Shown here in pieces: positions 1-7,767 of a DNA stretch of 48,619 nucleotides. Each line of letters starts with the position of its first letter. Position 1 is the first letter of the stretch. Below the pieces are notes generated by a model, which searched no databases, was not told the DNA's origin, and saw only the letters and a program-made list of their open reading frames with translations. The translations under genes and the position numbers were made by a program. The stretch lies in assembly GCA_944381455.1 (NCBI GenBank), contig CALWLF010000082.1:1-48619 (forward strand), in the 5' to 3' direction. This stretch comes from an uncultured Clostridia bacterium. GTDB lineage: Bacteria; Bacillota; Clostridia; Lachnospirales; Anaerotignaceae.

Positions 1-84
1 CTATATTCCTTGCAGTTGGCAGACCGCAATCTCATTATAGTGAAAAGGAGTTTTTTCTTCTACCTCAACGCCAAAAGGCTCTTT

Positions 85-118
85 TGAACCACGCGTCTAA
101 CGCGTGGTTTTCTTTATA
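85..118 (+). terminator. Hairpin with T-rich tail at the left edge
   Basis: A perfect 9-bp stem (87-95 with 101-109, loop TCTAA) is followed by a T-rich tract, so it could end a plus-strand transcript coming from outside the window. Bases 1-84 hold no recognisable gene. The hairpin might also be the end of a mobile element, but nothing else supports that. Confidence 0.45.
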
Positions 119-148
119 CAAAAAAGCCCGCAGATTGTTTCTGCGGGC
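119..148 (-). terminator. Intrinsic terminator of prs
   Basis: An 8-bp GC-rich stem (126-133 with 141-148) read on the minus strand is followed directly by a run of T (A run at 119-125 on plus). It lies 16 bases past the prs stop, as expected for the end of the glmU-prs transcription unit. Confidence 0.85.
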
Positions 149-164
149 AGGAAGCATCCTTTCC

Positions 165-1124
165 TTATTCAAATAAGGTAGAAACGGCAGTTCCTTCATG
201 GATACGTTTGATGGCTTCGGAGAAGATTTTATCTACGCTCAGTTCCACCAGTTTATCAATTTTCTTTTCTTCTGGCAAATTGATGGTGTTCAAAACCACC
301 AATTCCTGGATGGCAGAGTTTGTGATGCGTTCCAAAGCAGGGCCGGAAAGCACGGCATGGGTGCAGCAGGCATCCACTTCGATGGCGCCTCTTTCTTTGA
401 GGGCATTGGCTGCGTTGGTGATGGTGCCGGCAGTGTCAATCATATCGTCCACCAAAATCACCCGTTTGCCTTCCACGTTACCGATGATGTTCATAATTTC
501 CGACACATTGGCTTTTGGACGGCGTTTGTCAATGATGGCCAGAGGAATATCCAGCTTCGTTGCAAACTGTCTTACCCGGCCTACGCTGCCCAGGTCCGGA
601 GATACAGCCACAAACTCATCCAAATGATCGCCATATTTTTCTTTATAGTAGTTGGTCAACAATGGCATCCCCACCAGATGGTCCAAAGGAATGTCAAAGA
701 AGCCCTGAATCTGTGCACAGTGCAAATCCATGGTCAGCACCCGGTCGGCCCCGGCCGTGGTGATCAGGTTTGCCACCAGTTTGGCACTGATTGGATCTCT
801 GGCTCTTGCTTTTCTATCTTGTCTTGCATAACCATAGTAAGGAATTACCGCAGTGATGCGTCCGGCAGAAGCACGTCTCATGGCATCAATCAAAATCAAC
901 AGTTCCATCAAGTTATCGTTCACCGGAAAAGAGGTGGACTGGATGATAAATACGTCGGCGCCACGGATGGTTTCATCGATTTTTACCGAAATTTCCCCAT
1001 CGCTGAAATGGGATACTTCAGAGTTGCCCAGTTCCAGGCCCAGGTTTTTTGCAATGGCAGCTGCCAATTCTCTGTTGGCGTTACAAGAGAAGATTTTGAT
1101 ATTGCTTCTTCCTGTATACATCAT
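165..1124 (-). CDS. prs: Ribose-phosphate pyrophosphokinase
   Basis: The product makes PRPP from ribose 5-phosphate and ATP in the cytosol, feeding purine, pyrimidine, histidine, tryptophan and NAD synthesis. The 319-residue length is standard for class I PRPP synthetase. Visible family motifs are the [12 protein letters not shown] segment near the N-terminus, the [10 protein letters not shown] flexible-loop region, the metal-binding [12 protein letters not shown] segment, and the PRPP-binding signature [13 protein letters not shown] in the C-terminal half. Two ATG codons lie in a row; AGGGAGG at 1134-1140 sits 9 bases before the first (1124), so that start is used here. It lies 117 bases downstream of glmU on the same strand, the common Firmicutes glmU-prs pairing that links cell-wall precursor and nucleotide supply. 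It ends in an intrinsic terminator. Nothing is unusual. Confidence 0.97.
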   Translation of the reverse strand: MMYTGRSNIKIFSCNANRELAAAIAKNLGLELGNSEVSHFSDGEISVKIDETIRGADVFIIQSTSFPVNDNLMELLILIDAMRRASAGRITAVIPYYGYARQDRKARARDPISAKLVANLITTAGADRVLTMDLHCAQIQGFFDIPLDHLVGMPLLTNYYKEKYGDHLDEFVAVSPDLGSVGRVRQFATKLDIPLAIIDKRRPKANVSEIMNIIGNVEGKRVILVDDMIDTAGTITNAANALKERGAIEVDACCTHAVLSGPALERITNSAIQELVVLNTINLPEEKKIDKLVELSVDKIFSEAIKRIHEGTAVSTLFE

Positions 1125-1241
1125 AAGTGCGTTCCTCCCTAAGCATATGAATCTTTTGGGGTTTCTGCCGCGCAGATACCCACACTACATATCTATGTTA
1201 CACCTGCCTTCGGTAAAATTCAAGTAAAAATCTGATTTTTT

Positions 1242-2600
1242 TTACTTTTTCGACCATCCCTCCAGATTGGTCTGCCGGTTTCTGGCCACAGCCAAAGCCT
1301 TTGGCGGTACGTCTTTGGTGATGGTGGAGCCGGCGGCCACATAACTGCCTTCTTTTAATGTCACAGGCGCCACTAAGTTGGCATTGCAGCCGATGAACAC
1401 ATTGTCCTCAATGGTGGTACGGTATTTTTTCTTGCCGTCATAGTTGACGGTGACAGTGCCGCAGCCAAAGTTGATGTTTTGGCCCACATCGCTGTCGCCC
1501 ACATAGGTCAGATGGGAAATTTTGGTGCCGTCTCCAATGACAGAGTTTTTCACTTCCACAAAATCGCCCACTTTGATATGGTCGCCAATGCGGCAGTTGG
1601 GGCGGATATAGGCATAAGGGCCCACTTTGGTGAAGCTGCCCACCGTCGATTCCATGGCCGTGGTAAACTGCATGGTGGTCTCATCGCCCACAGTCATATC
1701 TGTCAGACGGGTACAAGGGCCGATTTGGCAGTTTTCTCCAATGACCGTATGGCCTTCCAACAGCGTCTGGGGATAAATCACCGTGTCCATGCCGATGGTC
1801 ACCGTATCGGCAATATAGGTGGTATCTGGATCCAAAATGGTGACGCCTTCGTTCATCCAATGGTCATTGACCCGCGCTTGCAGCACCTGCTGCACCTGGG
1901 CCAGCTGCTTTCTGGTGTTTACACCCAGAAACTGGCGGCTGTCATCTGCCACCATGGCATCCACATTTTTTCCTTCTGCCTTTAAAACGGCCAAAGTATC
2001 CGGCAGATAATATTCGCCCTGGGCATTGTTGTTATTGATTTTTTCCAGCGCTTCTTTCAGACTTTCCCCATCAAAGCAGTAGATGCCGCTGTTGATTTCT
2101 TTGATCTGCCGTTGGGCTTCGGAGGCGTCTTTGTGTTCCACATTTTTGACAAACTGGCCTGCTTCATCCCGCACAATGCGTCCATAGCCGTCGGGCTGGT
2201 CCACCAGGGCAGAAATGATGGAAACGGCATTTTGATTGCGCTCATGAAAATCCATCAAAGCCAACAGCGTTTCCTTTTCCAATAACGGCGTATCGCCATA
2301 TAAGATCACCACATCTTTGCCTGGTTCCAAAAAACTTTCTGCCTGCATCACGGCGTGGCCGGTGCCTTTTTGTTCCTGCTGCAAAAAGAAAGTCACGCCG
2401 CTTTCTTTTAATGCCTCTTGCACCTGTTCGGCCTGATGGCCCACAATGACTGCAATGTCGTTCATCCCGGCATCCTTTGCCACATCGACCACACGCTGCA
2501 CCATGCTCTTTCCCATCACTTCATGCAGCACCTTTGCTTTTTTCGATTTCATTCTGCTGCCTTCTCCGGCGGCCAGAATAATCGCTTTTCTCTCTTTCAT
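1242..2600 (-). CDS. glmU: Bifunctional GlcNAc-1-phosphate uridyltransferase / glucosamine-1-phosphate acetyltransferase
   Basis: GlmU acetylates glucosamine 1-phosphate and then transfers UMP, giving UDP-GlcNAc for peptidoglycan and teichoic acids. The N-terminal half carries the pyrophosphorylase signature AAGEGSRMKSKKAKVLHE and QKGTGHAV. The C-terminal half is a left-handed beta-helix of hexapeptide repeats with the acetyltransferase-type KVGPYAYIRP and NFGCGTVTVNYDG segments. At 452 residues it is full length for the family. An upstream TTG (2606) is in frame, but the AAAGGAG at 2610-2616 stands 9 bases from the ATG at 2600 and only 3 from the TTG, so the ATG is preferred. It probably shares a transcript with prs downstream. 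Confidence 0.97.
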   Translation of the reverse strand: MKERKAIILAAGEGSRMKSKKAKVLHEVMGKSMVQRVVDVAKDAGMNDIAVIVGHQAEQVQEALKESGVTFFLQQEQKGTGHAVMQAESFLEPGKDVVILYGDTPLLEKETLLALMDFHERNQNAVSIISALVDQPDGYGRIVRDEAGQFVKNVEHKDASEAQRQIKEINSGIYCFDGESLKEALEKINNNNAQGEYYLPDTLAVLKAEGKNVDAMVADDSRQFLGVNTRKQLAQVQQVLQARVNDHWMNEGVTILDPDTTYIADTVTIGMDTVIYPQTLLEGHTVIGENCQIGPCTRLTDMTVGDETTMQFTTAMESTVGSFTKVGPYAYIRPNCRIGDHIKVGDFVEVKNSVIGDGTKISHLTYVGDSDVGQNINFGCGTVTVNYDGKKKYRTTIEDNVFIGCNANLVAPVTLKEGSYVAAGSTITKDVPPKALAVARNRQTNLEGWSKK

Positions 2601-2724
2601 CCTCAAACGCTCCTTTATGGGTTTCAGATTTCTCTTTCTACTCCTATCCTTTGCCTATTTTCTCACGAAACCCCCGTTTTTTCAACACCAAACTACTGTT
2701 TTCCCCGAAAATGGAAAAATTATA

Positions 2725-2753
2725 TTTACCTTTCGCATAAAAAAAGCTAAAAT
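2725..2753 (+). promoter_or_regulatory. Probable promoter of the macro-domain gene
   Basis: TTTACC (2725-2730) and TAAAAT (2748-2753) are separated by 17 bases, a fair sigma-A match, with the gene start 33 bases further on. It lies in the divergent gap between glmU and the macro-domain gene. Confidence 0.5.
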
Positions 2754-2786
2754 AGAAATAAGTAAGGTTGAAAGGAGGTTTTTCTT

Positions 2787-3443
2787 ATGGAAAGACTGAC
2801 CATTATCAAAGGTGATATTGTAAAAATGAAAACCGATGCCATCGTCAATGCAGCCAACACTTCTTTGCTGGGCGGCGGCGGTGTGGACGGCGCCATTCAT
2901 CGTGCTGCTGGAGAAGAACTGCTGGCTGAATGTGAAACCTTGGGCGGCTGTGCCACCGGGCAGGCAAAAATCACAAACGGCTATCGTCTGCCAGCCAAAT
3001 ACGTCATCCATACCCCAGGGCCCATCTGGCGCGGCGGCGAACGCGGCGAAGCCGAGCTTTTGGCCAGCTGCTATCGTTCCTGTTTTGCCCTGGCACTGGA
3101 ACATCATCTTTCTTCCATCGCCTTTCCCTCCATCAGCACTGGTGTCTACCGCTTCCCCCTAGAAGAGGCTGCGCAGATTGCCATCCGGGAAATGGCCGCC
3201 TTTTTGCGCCAAAATCCATCCTTTCAAAAAGTGGTGATGGTTTGCTATGACGATACTGCTTTGAAAGCCTATAAGGCGGCTTATAAAAAACAGCTGGGCC
3301 AGGAAGAACAAGAAAAACAGGAAGAAAAAGCCACGGCTGAAAAAGAAAAGATGGAAAAAACAGAAAAAACCAAACCGGCCAAACAAAAAAAATCACCGCT
3401 GCATTTTTTCCGCAGCAAGAAAAAATCTTCCGCCGAAGAATAA
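2787..3443 (+). CDS. Macro-domain protein (YmdB-like, O-acetyl-ADP-ribose/ADP-ribose hydrolase family) with charged tail
   Basis: Residues about 1-165 form a macro domain. Visible signatures are GDIVKMKTDAIVNAAN near the start, the glycine-rich LLGGGGVDGAIHRAAG loop, and the phosphate-binding SISTGVYRFPLE loop. Members bind ADP-ribose and many remove it from O-acetyl-ADP-ribose or from modified proteins. The last ~50 residues are different: an almost purely Lys/Glu tail with alanines, ending in KKSPLHFFRSKKKSSAEE, probably disordered or a coiled coil. Standard YmdB-type proteins end before this point. AAAGGAGG at 2770-2777 supports the ATG. The neighbour hpf is not obviously co-transcribed (340-base gap). 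The substrate cannot be told from sequence. Confidence 0.88.
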   Translation: MERLTIIKGDIVKMKTDAIVNAANTSLLGGGGVDGAIHRAAGEELLAECETLGGCATGQAKITNGYRLPAKYVIHTPGPIWRGGERGEAELLASCYRSCFALALEHHLSSIAFPSISTGVYRFPLEEAAQIAIREMAAFLRQNPSFQKVVMVCYDDTALKAYKAAYKKQLGQEEQEKQEEKATAEKEKMEKTEKTKPAKQKKSPLHFFRSKKKSSAEE

Positions 3444-3520
3444 GTAATTTTTTTACGCCTGTTTTTTTGTCCCCATCTTGCTTCCTTGTTGTGCACCATG
3501 CAAAAGCCTTGTAAATAAAG

Positions 3521-3577
3521 TTATGCACAAAGTTATCCACTTTATCCACAATCTTATGTGCACCAGACTGTGGATAT
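3521..3577. promoter_or_regulatory. Cluster of DnaA-box-like 9-mers
   Basis: Four 9-mers match or nearly match the DnaA box TTATCCACA: TTATGCACA (3521-3529), TTATCCACT (3533-3541), an exact TTATCCACA (3542-3550), and TGTGGATAT (3569-3577), which is ATATCCACA on the opposite strand. The first three share one orientation. DnaA binding is an inference. Confidence 0.55.
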
Positions 3578-3748
3578 GTGGGACAAAAAAAGCAGAAATT
3601 TTCTTTCTTTTTTCTTTTTTCCCCATGGAAAAAAACATTTTCTCTCACCAAAAAGAAGGATTTTCCCTTTTTTCGTAGAATACATACAGTAAGAAACAAC
3701 GGCAACACTTGTTTTTGGCTAAACTTTCATAAGTTTAAATATAGCAAA

Positions 3749-3775
3749 CAGGCGCCAAGCCGCCTGCGGGAGGAG
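3749..3775 (+). promoter_or_regulatory. Hairpin next to the hpf ribosome binding site
   Basis: CAGGCG (3749-3754) pairs perfectly with CGCCTG (3761-3766), and the Shine-Dalgarno GGAGGAG (3769-3775) begins two bases later. A stem this close to the ribosome site could affect translation of hpf. This is an inference from position alone. Confidence 0.45.
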
Positions 3776-3783
3776 TTGTTATT

Positions 3784-4332
3784 ATGATCTATACTGTAAA
3801 AGGCAAAAACATCACATTGGGCGACCGTACCAAAGAAAAAGTGGAAAACAAATTAAACCGTATTGCAAAGCTTTTCCCAGAAACTGCACCTGCTACCGTA
3901 AAAATTTCTTCCGAAAAACTGGACTATATCATTGAAGTCACCATCCCCCTGGACAAGCGCCTGGTTCGCGCTGAAGTAACCAACCAGGATATGATGGCTG
4001 CCTTGGATAAAGCTGTGGATATCATCGAAAATCAAGTGATCCGCCACAAAGGCCGCATGAGAAGCAAAGTACGTCAAAACATTGCCTTTAAGGCAGAATA
4101 TGAAGCCATCCCAGTGATGGAAGAACAGCTGCCAGAAGAAGATGATGCCATCATCATCGAAAAGAACAAACACTTCGAACTGCGCCCCATGGATGTGGAA
4201 GAAGCTGCCATGCAGATGGAACTGCTGGGCCACAATTTCTTTGTTTTCTTGAACATGGAAACGGAAGCCATCAACGTGGTTTATAAACGGAAAAATGGCA
4301 CCTATGGTTTGATTGAACCAGAAACAAAATAA
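3784..4332 (+). CDS. hpf: Long-form ribosome hibernation promoting factor
   Basis: Long HPF binds the 30S decoding region and pairs ribosomes into inactive 100S dimers in stationary phase or stress. Residues 1 to ~100 are the S30AE/RaiA-like domain, starting IYTVKGKNITLGDRTKEK, with the basic KGRMRSKVRQN segment after it. Residues ~125-182 form the C-terminal dimerisation domain, recognised by HFELRPMDVEEAAMQMELLGHNFFVFLN and the closing YKRKNGTYGLIEP. The 182-residue length fits the long form found in Firmicutes. GGAGGAG stands 8 bases before the ATG. It is followed by its own terminator, so it looks monocistronic. Confidence 0.96.
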   Translation: MIYTVKGKNITLGDRTKEKVENKLNRIAKLFPETAPATVKISSEKLDYIIEVTIPLDKRLVRAEVTNQDMMAALDKAVDIIENQVIRHKGRMRSKVRQNIAFKAEYEAIPVMEEQLPEEDDAIIIEKNKHFELRPMDVEEAAMQMELLGHNFFVFLNMETEAINVVYKRKNGTYGLIEPETK

Positions 4333-4342
4333 GACCTATGTT

Positions 4343-4370
4343 AGCCGGGCCTGATGGCCCGGCTTTTGTT
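4343..4370 (+). terminator. Intrinsic terminator of hpf
   Basis: A perfect 9-bp GC-rich stem (4343-4351 with 4356-4364, loop TGAT) is followed by TTTGTTT, 10 bases after the hpf stop. Confidence 0.9.
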
Positions 4371-4423
4371 TCCCCATCAAAAGGCGCAGCCGGTGTTTTG
4401 GCGCAGCTTCCTGAGAAAACAAA

Positions 4424-4471
4424 AACAGCTGCAATCCTTACATACAAAGGATTGCAGCTGTTTTATTCTTG
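4424..4471. terminator. Bidirectional terminator after the amino-acid ABC operon
   Basis: A 16-bp perfect stem (4424-4439 with 4447-4462) has T-rich tracts on both strands. On the minus strand it ends the ABC transporter operon; on the plus strand it backs up the hpf terminator. A second small stem (AAAACGG/CCGTTTT) lies between it and the ATPase stop. Confidence 0.88.
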
Positions 4472-4494
4472 GAAAACGGCTTTCCCGTTTTTTC

Positions 4495-5217
4495 TTACGC
4501 CCGCATAATCTGTTTGAATTCTTCTGCCGACAATTCTCTTGTAATGCGGCCTTGTTCCATCATCAGCACCCGGTCCGATACGTCCCGCACAAATTTCTCG
4601 TCATGGCTGATAATCAGCACCCCGATGCCGTCTTTTTTGGCCAAGTCCTTGATGATATTGACCATTTCCACCACCAGCGCCGAATCCAGCGCCGCCGTTG
4701 GTTCATCAAAACAAAGCAGTTTGGGATTGGTGACGCAGCTGCGGGCAATGGCCACCCGCTGCTTTTGTCCGCCGCTTAGCTCGTTTGGCTTGTTGTTGAT
4801 TTTATCCCCCAGCCCCAGCCGTTCCAGCATGGCCACAGCCGCCTCGTTGGCCTCGGTCTTTGGGATTTTATACACATCCGTCAGCGCCAACGTCACATTT
4901 TCCAGCACCGTCAAATGGGGAAAGAGATGATAGGCCTGAAACACCATCCCCAGCTCTCGCCGAATCTGGGCCAGTTCTTTTTTTGTGGCATGGGTGCAGA
5001 CGCCGTTTTCTGTCTTGCAGACAAATCGGCCATGGATGGTGATGGTGCCTTTATCGCATTTTTCCAGCCCCATCACACAACGCACCGCCGTCGTTTTCCC
5101 GGCGCCGCTTTGGCCCACCAGCGATACCACTTCTCCCTGGTTGACAGAAAAACTGATGTCATTGAGCACCACCGTATCTCGAAAGGCCTTGAACAAATTG
5201 TTTGCCTCCAACAGCAT
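4495..5217 (-). CDS. Polar amino-acid ABC transporter, ATP-binding protein
   Basis: This is the ATPase of a glutamine/arginine/cystine-type importer. It carries the Walker A motif GQSGAGKTT, the Q-loop region MVFQAYHLFPHLTVLENV, the signature LSGGQKQR, Walker B LLCFDEP, and the switch His in IISHDEKFV. Length is 240 residues, normal for GlnQ/ArtP-type subunits. A GTG at 5226 is in frame and overlaps the permease stop, but the AGGAG there fits the ATG at 5217 (8-base spacing), so that start is chosen. It is the last gene of the binding protein-permease-ATPase operon. The exact amino acid cannot be read from sequence. Confidence 0.95.
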   Translation of the reverse strand: MLLEANNLFKAFRDTVVLNDISFSVNQGEVVSLVGQSGAGKTTAVRCVMGLEKCDKGTITIHGRFVCKTENGVCTHATKKELAQIRRELGMVFQAYHLFPHLTVLENVTLALTDVYKIPKTEANEAAVAMLERLGLGDKINNKPNELSGGQKQRVAIARSCVTNPKLLCFDEPTAALDSALVVEMVNIIKDLAKKDGIGVLIISHDEKFVRDVSDRVLMMEQGRITRELSAEEFKQIMRA

Positions 5218-5222
5218 CTTTG

Positions 5223-5861
5223 TCACTCCTCATAATTGACTTTCTTTTCGATTTCGTTAAACACCTTCGTAATCACATAGGTCAGCACCAGATAAATGAC
5301 ACCGGCCAATACATAGGGCACCAAAGAACCGGTGGAATTGGCCACCCCTTTGGCATATTTTAAAATATCGTTCTGTCCAACGGCATAAACCAAAGAAGTA
5401 TCTTTGACCAGCGTAATCACTTCGTTGCCAATGGATGGCAGCGTCCGCTTGATCACCTGGGGCAAAATGATTTTCATATTGATCTGCCAGGAAGAAAAGC
5501 CAAGGATTTCGGCCGACTCCCGCTGTCCCTTTTCAATGGACTGAATCCCAGAACGGATGATTTCACCAAAATAAGCGGCATAATTGAGCACAAAGGCGAT
5601 CAAAATGGAATCAAACCGGTCAAAGGCAATGCCAATGGAGGGCAGACCGAAAAACACCAGCATGATTTGCAGCAACAACGGCGTGCCCCGCAAAATCCAG
5701 ATATAGATTTCCGTGATTTTCCGCACCACCGGCACCTTGGAAAGACGCAAAATGGCCACCACAATCCCCAGGGGGAACGATAAAATCAACGACAGAGCAA
5801 ACACACCCAGCGTCATGCCCAAACCGTCTAAAATCTGCATCAATATCCCAAACATATCCAC
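5223..5861 (-). CDS. Polar amino-acid ABC transporter, permease
   Basis: A 212-residue inner-membrane permease of the HisM/GlnP type with about five hydrophobic segments. It carries the EAA-loop-like RESAEILGFSSWQINMKIILPQ segment that docks on the ATPase, and the family signature AYFGEIIRSGIQSI. The start is GTG (5861), with AAAGG six bases upstream; the in-frame ATG at 5855 is an alternative. The stop overlaps the start region of the ATPase, which suggests translational coupling. A single permease gene implies a homodimer, as in several glutamine and cystine importers. A terminator-like hairpin separates it from the binding-protein gene. Confidence 0.94.
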   Translation of the reverse strand: MDMFGILMQILDGLGMTLGVFALSLILSFPLGIVVAILRLSKVPVVRKITEIYIWILRGTPLLLQIMLVFFGLPSIGIAFDRFDSILIAFVLNYAAYFGEIIRSGIQSIEKGQRESAEILGFSSWQINMKIILPQVIKRTLPSIGNEVITLVKDTSLVYAVGQNDILKYAKGVANSTGSLVPYVLAGVIYLVLTYVITKVFNEIEKKVNYEE

Positions 5862-5881
5862 TCAAAACCTTTCTGATCGAG

Positions 5882-5908
5882 AAAAAAGAGCCGCCACTGC
5901 GGGCGGCT
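5882..5908 (-). terminator. Intercistronic terminator between binding protein and permease
   Basis: A 7-bp GC-rich stem (5889-5895 with 5902-5908) is followed on the minus strand by a T run. It probably causes partial termination, so that more binding protein than membrane subunits is made, a known arrangement for ABC importers. The partial effect is an inference. Confidence 0.75.
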
Positions 5909-5933
5909 ATCGTTGATGGAGCAACCAATTTCA

Positions 5934-6821
5934 TTATTCGGCGTTATTGAAGAAAATGTCTTCGCCAAACCATTTTTCAGAAATTTCTGCACCGGTACCG
6001 TTGTCTTTGAGTTCCTGGAAGGCATCGGAGATGGCATCTGCCAAAGCCGTATCTTCTTTTCTTGCGCCAACGCCATACTGTTCATCGCCCAAGTCTTCTT
6101 CCAGCATATAGTAAGCCGTATCCGGATGGTTTTGTACATAGAAAGCCAGCAACACCACATCGCCTACCACGGCATCGGCGCGGCCTGCTTCCATATCCCG
6201 CAGACATTCGTCATAGGTGCCAAAGGTCACCAGTTCACCCAGAGAATTATAAAATTCCTCATTGGCTTTGATGGCCGATTCGCCGCTGCTGTTGACCTGG
6301 GTGGCAACCGTTTTGCCTGCCAAATCTGCCAAAGTTTCAATGCCGGCTCCATCCATGGTCAGCACCACCTGGGCATTATCCAAATATGGTTTGGAAAAAG
6401 CCATGATTTCTTCCCGTTCTGGTGTGATGGTAAAGCCGTTCCAAAGCAAATCCACATTGCCGTTATTCAGTTCCGATTCTTTGGTATCCCAGTTGATGGG
6501 CTGAAATTCCACAGGAATGCCCAACACTTCGCTGACTGCATTGGCCAGGTCAATATCAAAGCCAATCAGTTCATTGTTTTCATCCCGATAGCCCATGGGG
6601 GCAAAGGTGTCATCCAAGCCAATGATCAGCTTGTCATACCCCAAATCACTGGTTGTATCCTCTTCTGTTTCCTCGGCAGCTTCTTCTGTTGCCGTTTCTT
6701 CTGTGGTTTCTTCCGTCGTTTCTGCCGCAGCCTGTTCCGTTTCTCCATTGCTGGAAGAACAGCCGGTCAATGCGCCAAAGGCCATCGAAGCAGCCAAAGA
6801 AAGTGCTACCCATTTTTTCAT
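5934..6821 (-). CDS. Polar amino-acid ABC transporter, substrate-binding lipoprotein
   Basis: This family-3 extracellular solute-binding protein is anchored to the outside of the membrane. The N-terminus is a lipoprotein signal with lipobox LTGC (lipidated Cys at residue 21). A low-complexity Glu/Thr/Ala linker to about residue 55 keeps the domain off the surface. The mature domain starts LIIGLDDTFAPMGYRDE, shows the FDIDLANAV segment typical of SBP_bac_3, and ends with DAFQELKDNGTGAEISEKWFGED. It is the first gene of the ABC operon and has its own sigma-A promoter at 6895-6923. The acidic linker is longer than usual but common in Clostridia. Confidence 0.94.
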   Translation of the reverse strand: MKKWVALSLAASMAFGALTGCSSSNGETEQAAAETTEETTEETATEEAAEETEEDTTSDLGYDKLIIGLDDTFAPMGYRDENNELIGFDIDLANAVSEVLGIPVEFQPINWDTKESELNNGNVDLLWNGFTITPEREEIMAFSKPYLDNAQVVLTMDGAGIETLADLAGKTVATQVNSSGESAIKANEEFYNSLGELVTFGTYDECLRDMEAGRADAVVGDVVLLAFYVQNHPDTAYYMLEEDLGDEQYGVGARKEDTALADAISDAFQELKDNGTGAEISEKWFGEDIFFNNAE

Positions 6822-6864
6822 ATTACATATCCTCCCTTGTGTTTGTTTCAGTCAAAGATGAGAA

Positions 6865-6883
6865 ATCTGGCCAACGGCCAGAT
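6865..6883 (-). promoter_or_regulatory. Inverted repeat in the leader of the ABC operon
   Basis: ATCTGGCC (6865-6872) and GGCCAGAT (6876-6883) form a perfect 8-bp inverted repeat just downstream of the -10 box. It could be an operator or an RNA hairpin. No known regulator motif was recognised. Confidence 0.4.
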
Positions 6884-6894
6884 AACACAGTATC

Positions 6895-6923
6895 ATAGTA
6901 AAGCATTAGAGTGTTTTTGTCAA
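6895..6923 (-). promoter_or_regulatory. Sigma-A promoter of the amino-acid ABC operon
   Basis: On the minus strand TTGACA (6923-6918) and TACTAT (6900-6895) are spaced by exactly 17 bases, upstream of the binding-protein gene. Confidence 0.8.
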
Positions 6924-6976
6924 CCCCTCCCCCACACTTTCTGCCAGGGATGATCGATAAAATTGCCTAAAACACC

Positions 6977-7005
6977 TTGACGTTGGCAGGAAAAAACCGT
7001 AGAAT
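6977..7005 (+). promoter_or_regulatory. Promoter of tRNA-Arg
   Basis: TTGACG (6977-6982) and TAGAAT (7000-7005) have a 17-base spacer. The tRNA starts 24 bases after the -10 box, a spacing consistent with a dedicated tRNA promoter. Confidence 0.8.
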
Positions 7006-7028
7006 AAATGAAGTATAAACATATCCAT

Positions 7029-7100
7029 GCCTCCGTAGTTAAATGGATATAACAAGCCCCTCCTAAGGGTTAGTTGTGAGTTCGATTCTCGCCGGGGGTG
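7029..7100 (+). tRNA. tRNA-Arg (anticodon CCU)
   Basis: The sequence folds as a full cloverleaf. The acceptor stem is 7029-7035 with 7093-7099 (two G-U pairs). The D stem is GTTA/TAAC. The anticodon stem AGCCC/GGGTT has loop CTCCTAA, so the anticodon is CCU, reading AGG. The T stem GTGAG/CTCGC has loop TTCGATT. The discriminator is G at 7100 and CCA is not encoded. It stands alone with its own promoter and terminator. Confidence 0.93.
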
Positions 7101-7106
7101 TAGCAG

Positions 7107-7152
7107 CCGGGCACCGGGTTGGTTTTCCAATCTTGTGCCCGGTTTCTTTTTA
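7107..7152 (+). terminator. Terminator of tRNA-Arg
   Basis: CCGGGCAC (7107-7114) pairs with GTGCCCGG (7135-7142), followed by a T-rich tract that runs into the end of the convergent lipoprotein gene. Confidence 0.85.
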
Positions 7153-7695
7153 AAACAACAGCAATAACACCGCCACCACCAGGGCCAGCACGCCGCCCAG
7201 GCGGTTTACCATCAACGCTTCTTCCGATGGTTTGGCATCTTGAAACCGCCAGCCATACTGTAAATACCACATGGCATCTGGCTTTGCCGTATGCAGTCCC
7301 CCTACAATCAAAAGCAGCAAGATCAGCACCACATTTTTTTCCTTGGCCGGTTTCCTGCCTTCTGTCAGCACATCTTGCAAATCCCATCCGGAAGCATACT
7401 TGGTTTCGTCATAGTCCTCACTCCAGCCGCCAGATCCCATGTTGGCCCTCTGTTCCCACCAATAGGTGGAACCATCGGGATACATAATCTCCAGCCGGTA
7501 TCCATTGGATTTGGAAAAAAAGGTAAACTGATACGTTTCTTTTCCGTCAGAAACGGTGCCTTGTTCCATATCAATGGTATAGACAACGCCGTCTTTTTCC
7601 ACCGTATATGGCCCAGATTCTGCCCTTTGGCAGCCTGCCAAAAAGGCCAAGCAAATCAGCAGTGCAAGTACTGTTCCCATCCATCCTTTTTTCAT
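7150..7695 (-). CDS. Small lipoprotein with two C-terminal membrane segments (function unknown)
   Basis: The 181-residue product begins with a lipoprotein signal and lipobox (FLAGC, Cys near residue 22). A soluble domain follows with YTVEKDGVVYTIDMEQGTVS and tryptophan-rich repeats (YWWEQ, GGWSED). The C-terminal 60 residues hold a hydrophobic segment (VVLILLLLIVGG), a short WYLQYGWRFQ stretch with the conserved-looking PSEEAL..NRLGG, and a last membrane span. This tail resembles DUF6199-type membrane domains, a memory-based and uncertain match. The start at 7695 is set by GGAGGG six bases upstream; an open frame continues further but lacks a better site. It has no operon partner. Confidence 0.75.
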   Translation of the reverse strand: MKKGWMGTVLALLICLAFLAGCQRAESGPYTVEKDGVVYTIDMEQGTVSDGKETYQFTFFSKSNGYRLEIMYPDGSTYWWEQRANMGSGGWSEDYDETKYASGWDLQDVLTEGRKPAKEKNVVLILLLLIVGGLHTAKPDAMWYLQYGWRFQDAKPSEEALMVNRLGGVLALVVAVLLLLF

Positions 7696-7767
7696 GGCAT
7701 ACCCTCCGTTTCCTCTTTTTCCCATCGTAACATAAAAAACCTCCCCTGCCAACGGCTTTCTTTGTCT

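Larger units (their letters stand above)
3444..3783. other. 340-base intergenic region with DnaA-box-like cluster and hpf leader
   Basis: The stretch is AT-rich and holds no convincing gene. It contains a tight set of DnaA-box-like 9-mers (3521-3577), a short inverted repeat AAACTT/AAGTTT (3721-3736), and a hairpin just before the hpf ribosome site (3749-3766). I found no strong sigma-A promoter for hpf. Confidence 0.6.

Noticed and set aside
198-1142. A 314-codon open frame opposite prs
   Set aside because: Shadow of prs; no ribosome site or recognisable domains.
3444-3783. Main chromosomal origin (oriC)
   Set aside because: No dnaA, dnaN, rpmH or other origin genes are near; DnaA-like boxes alone are not enough.
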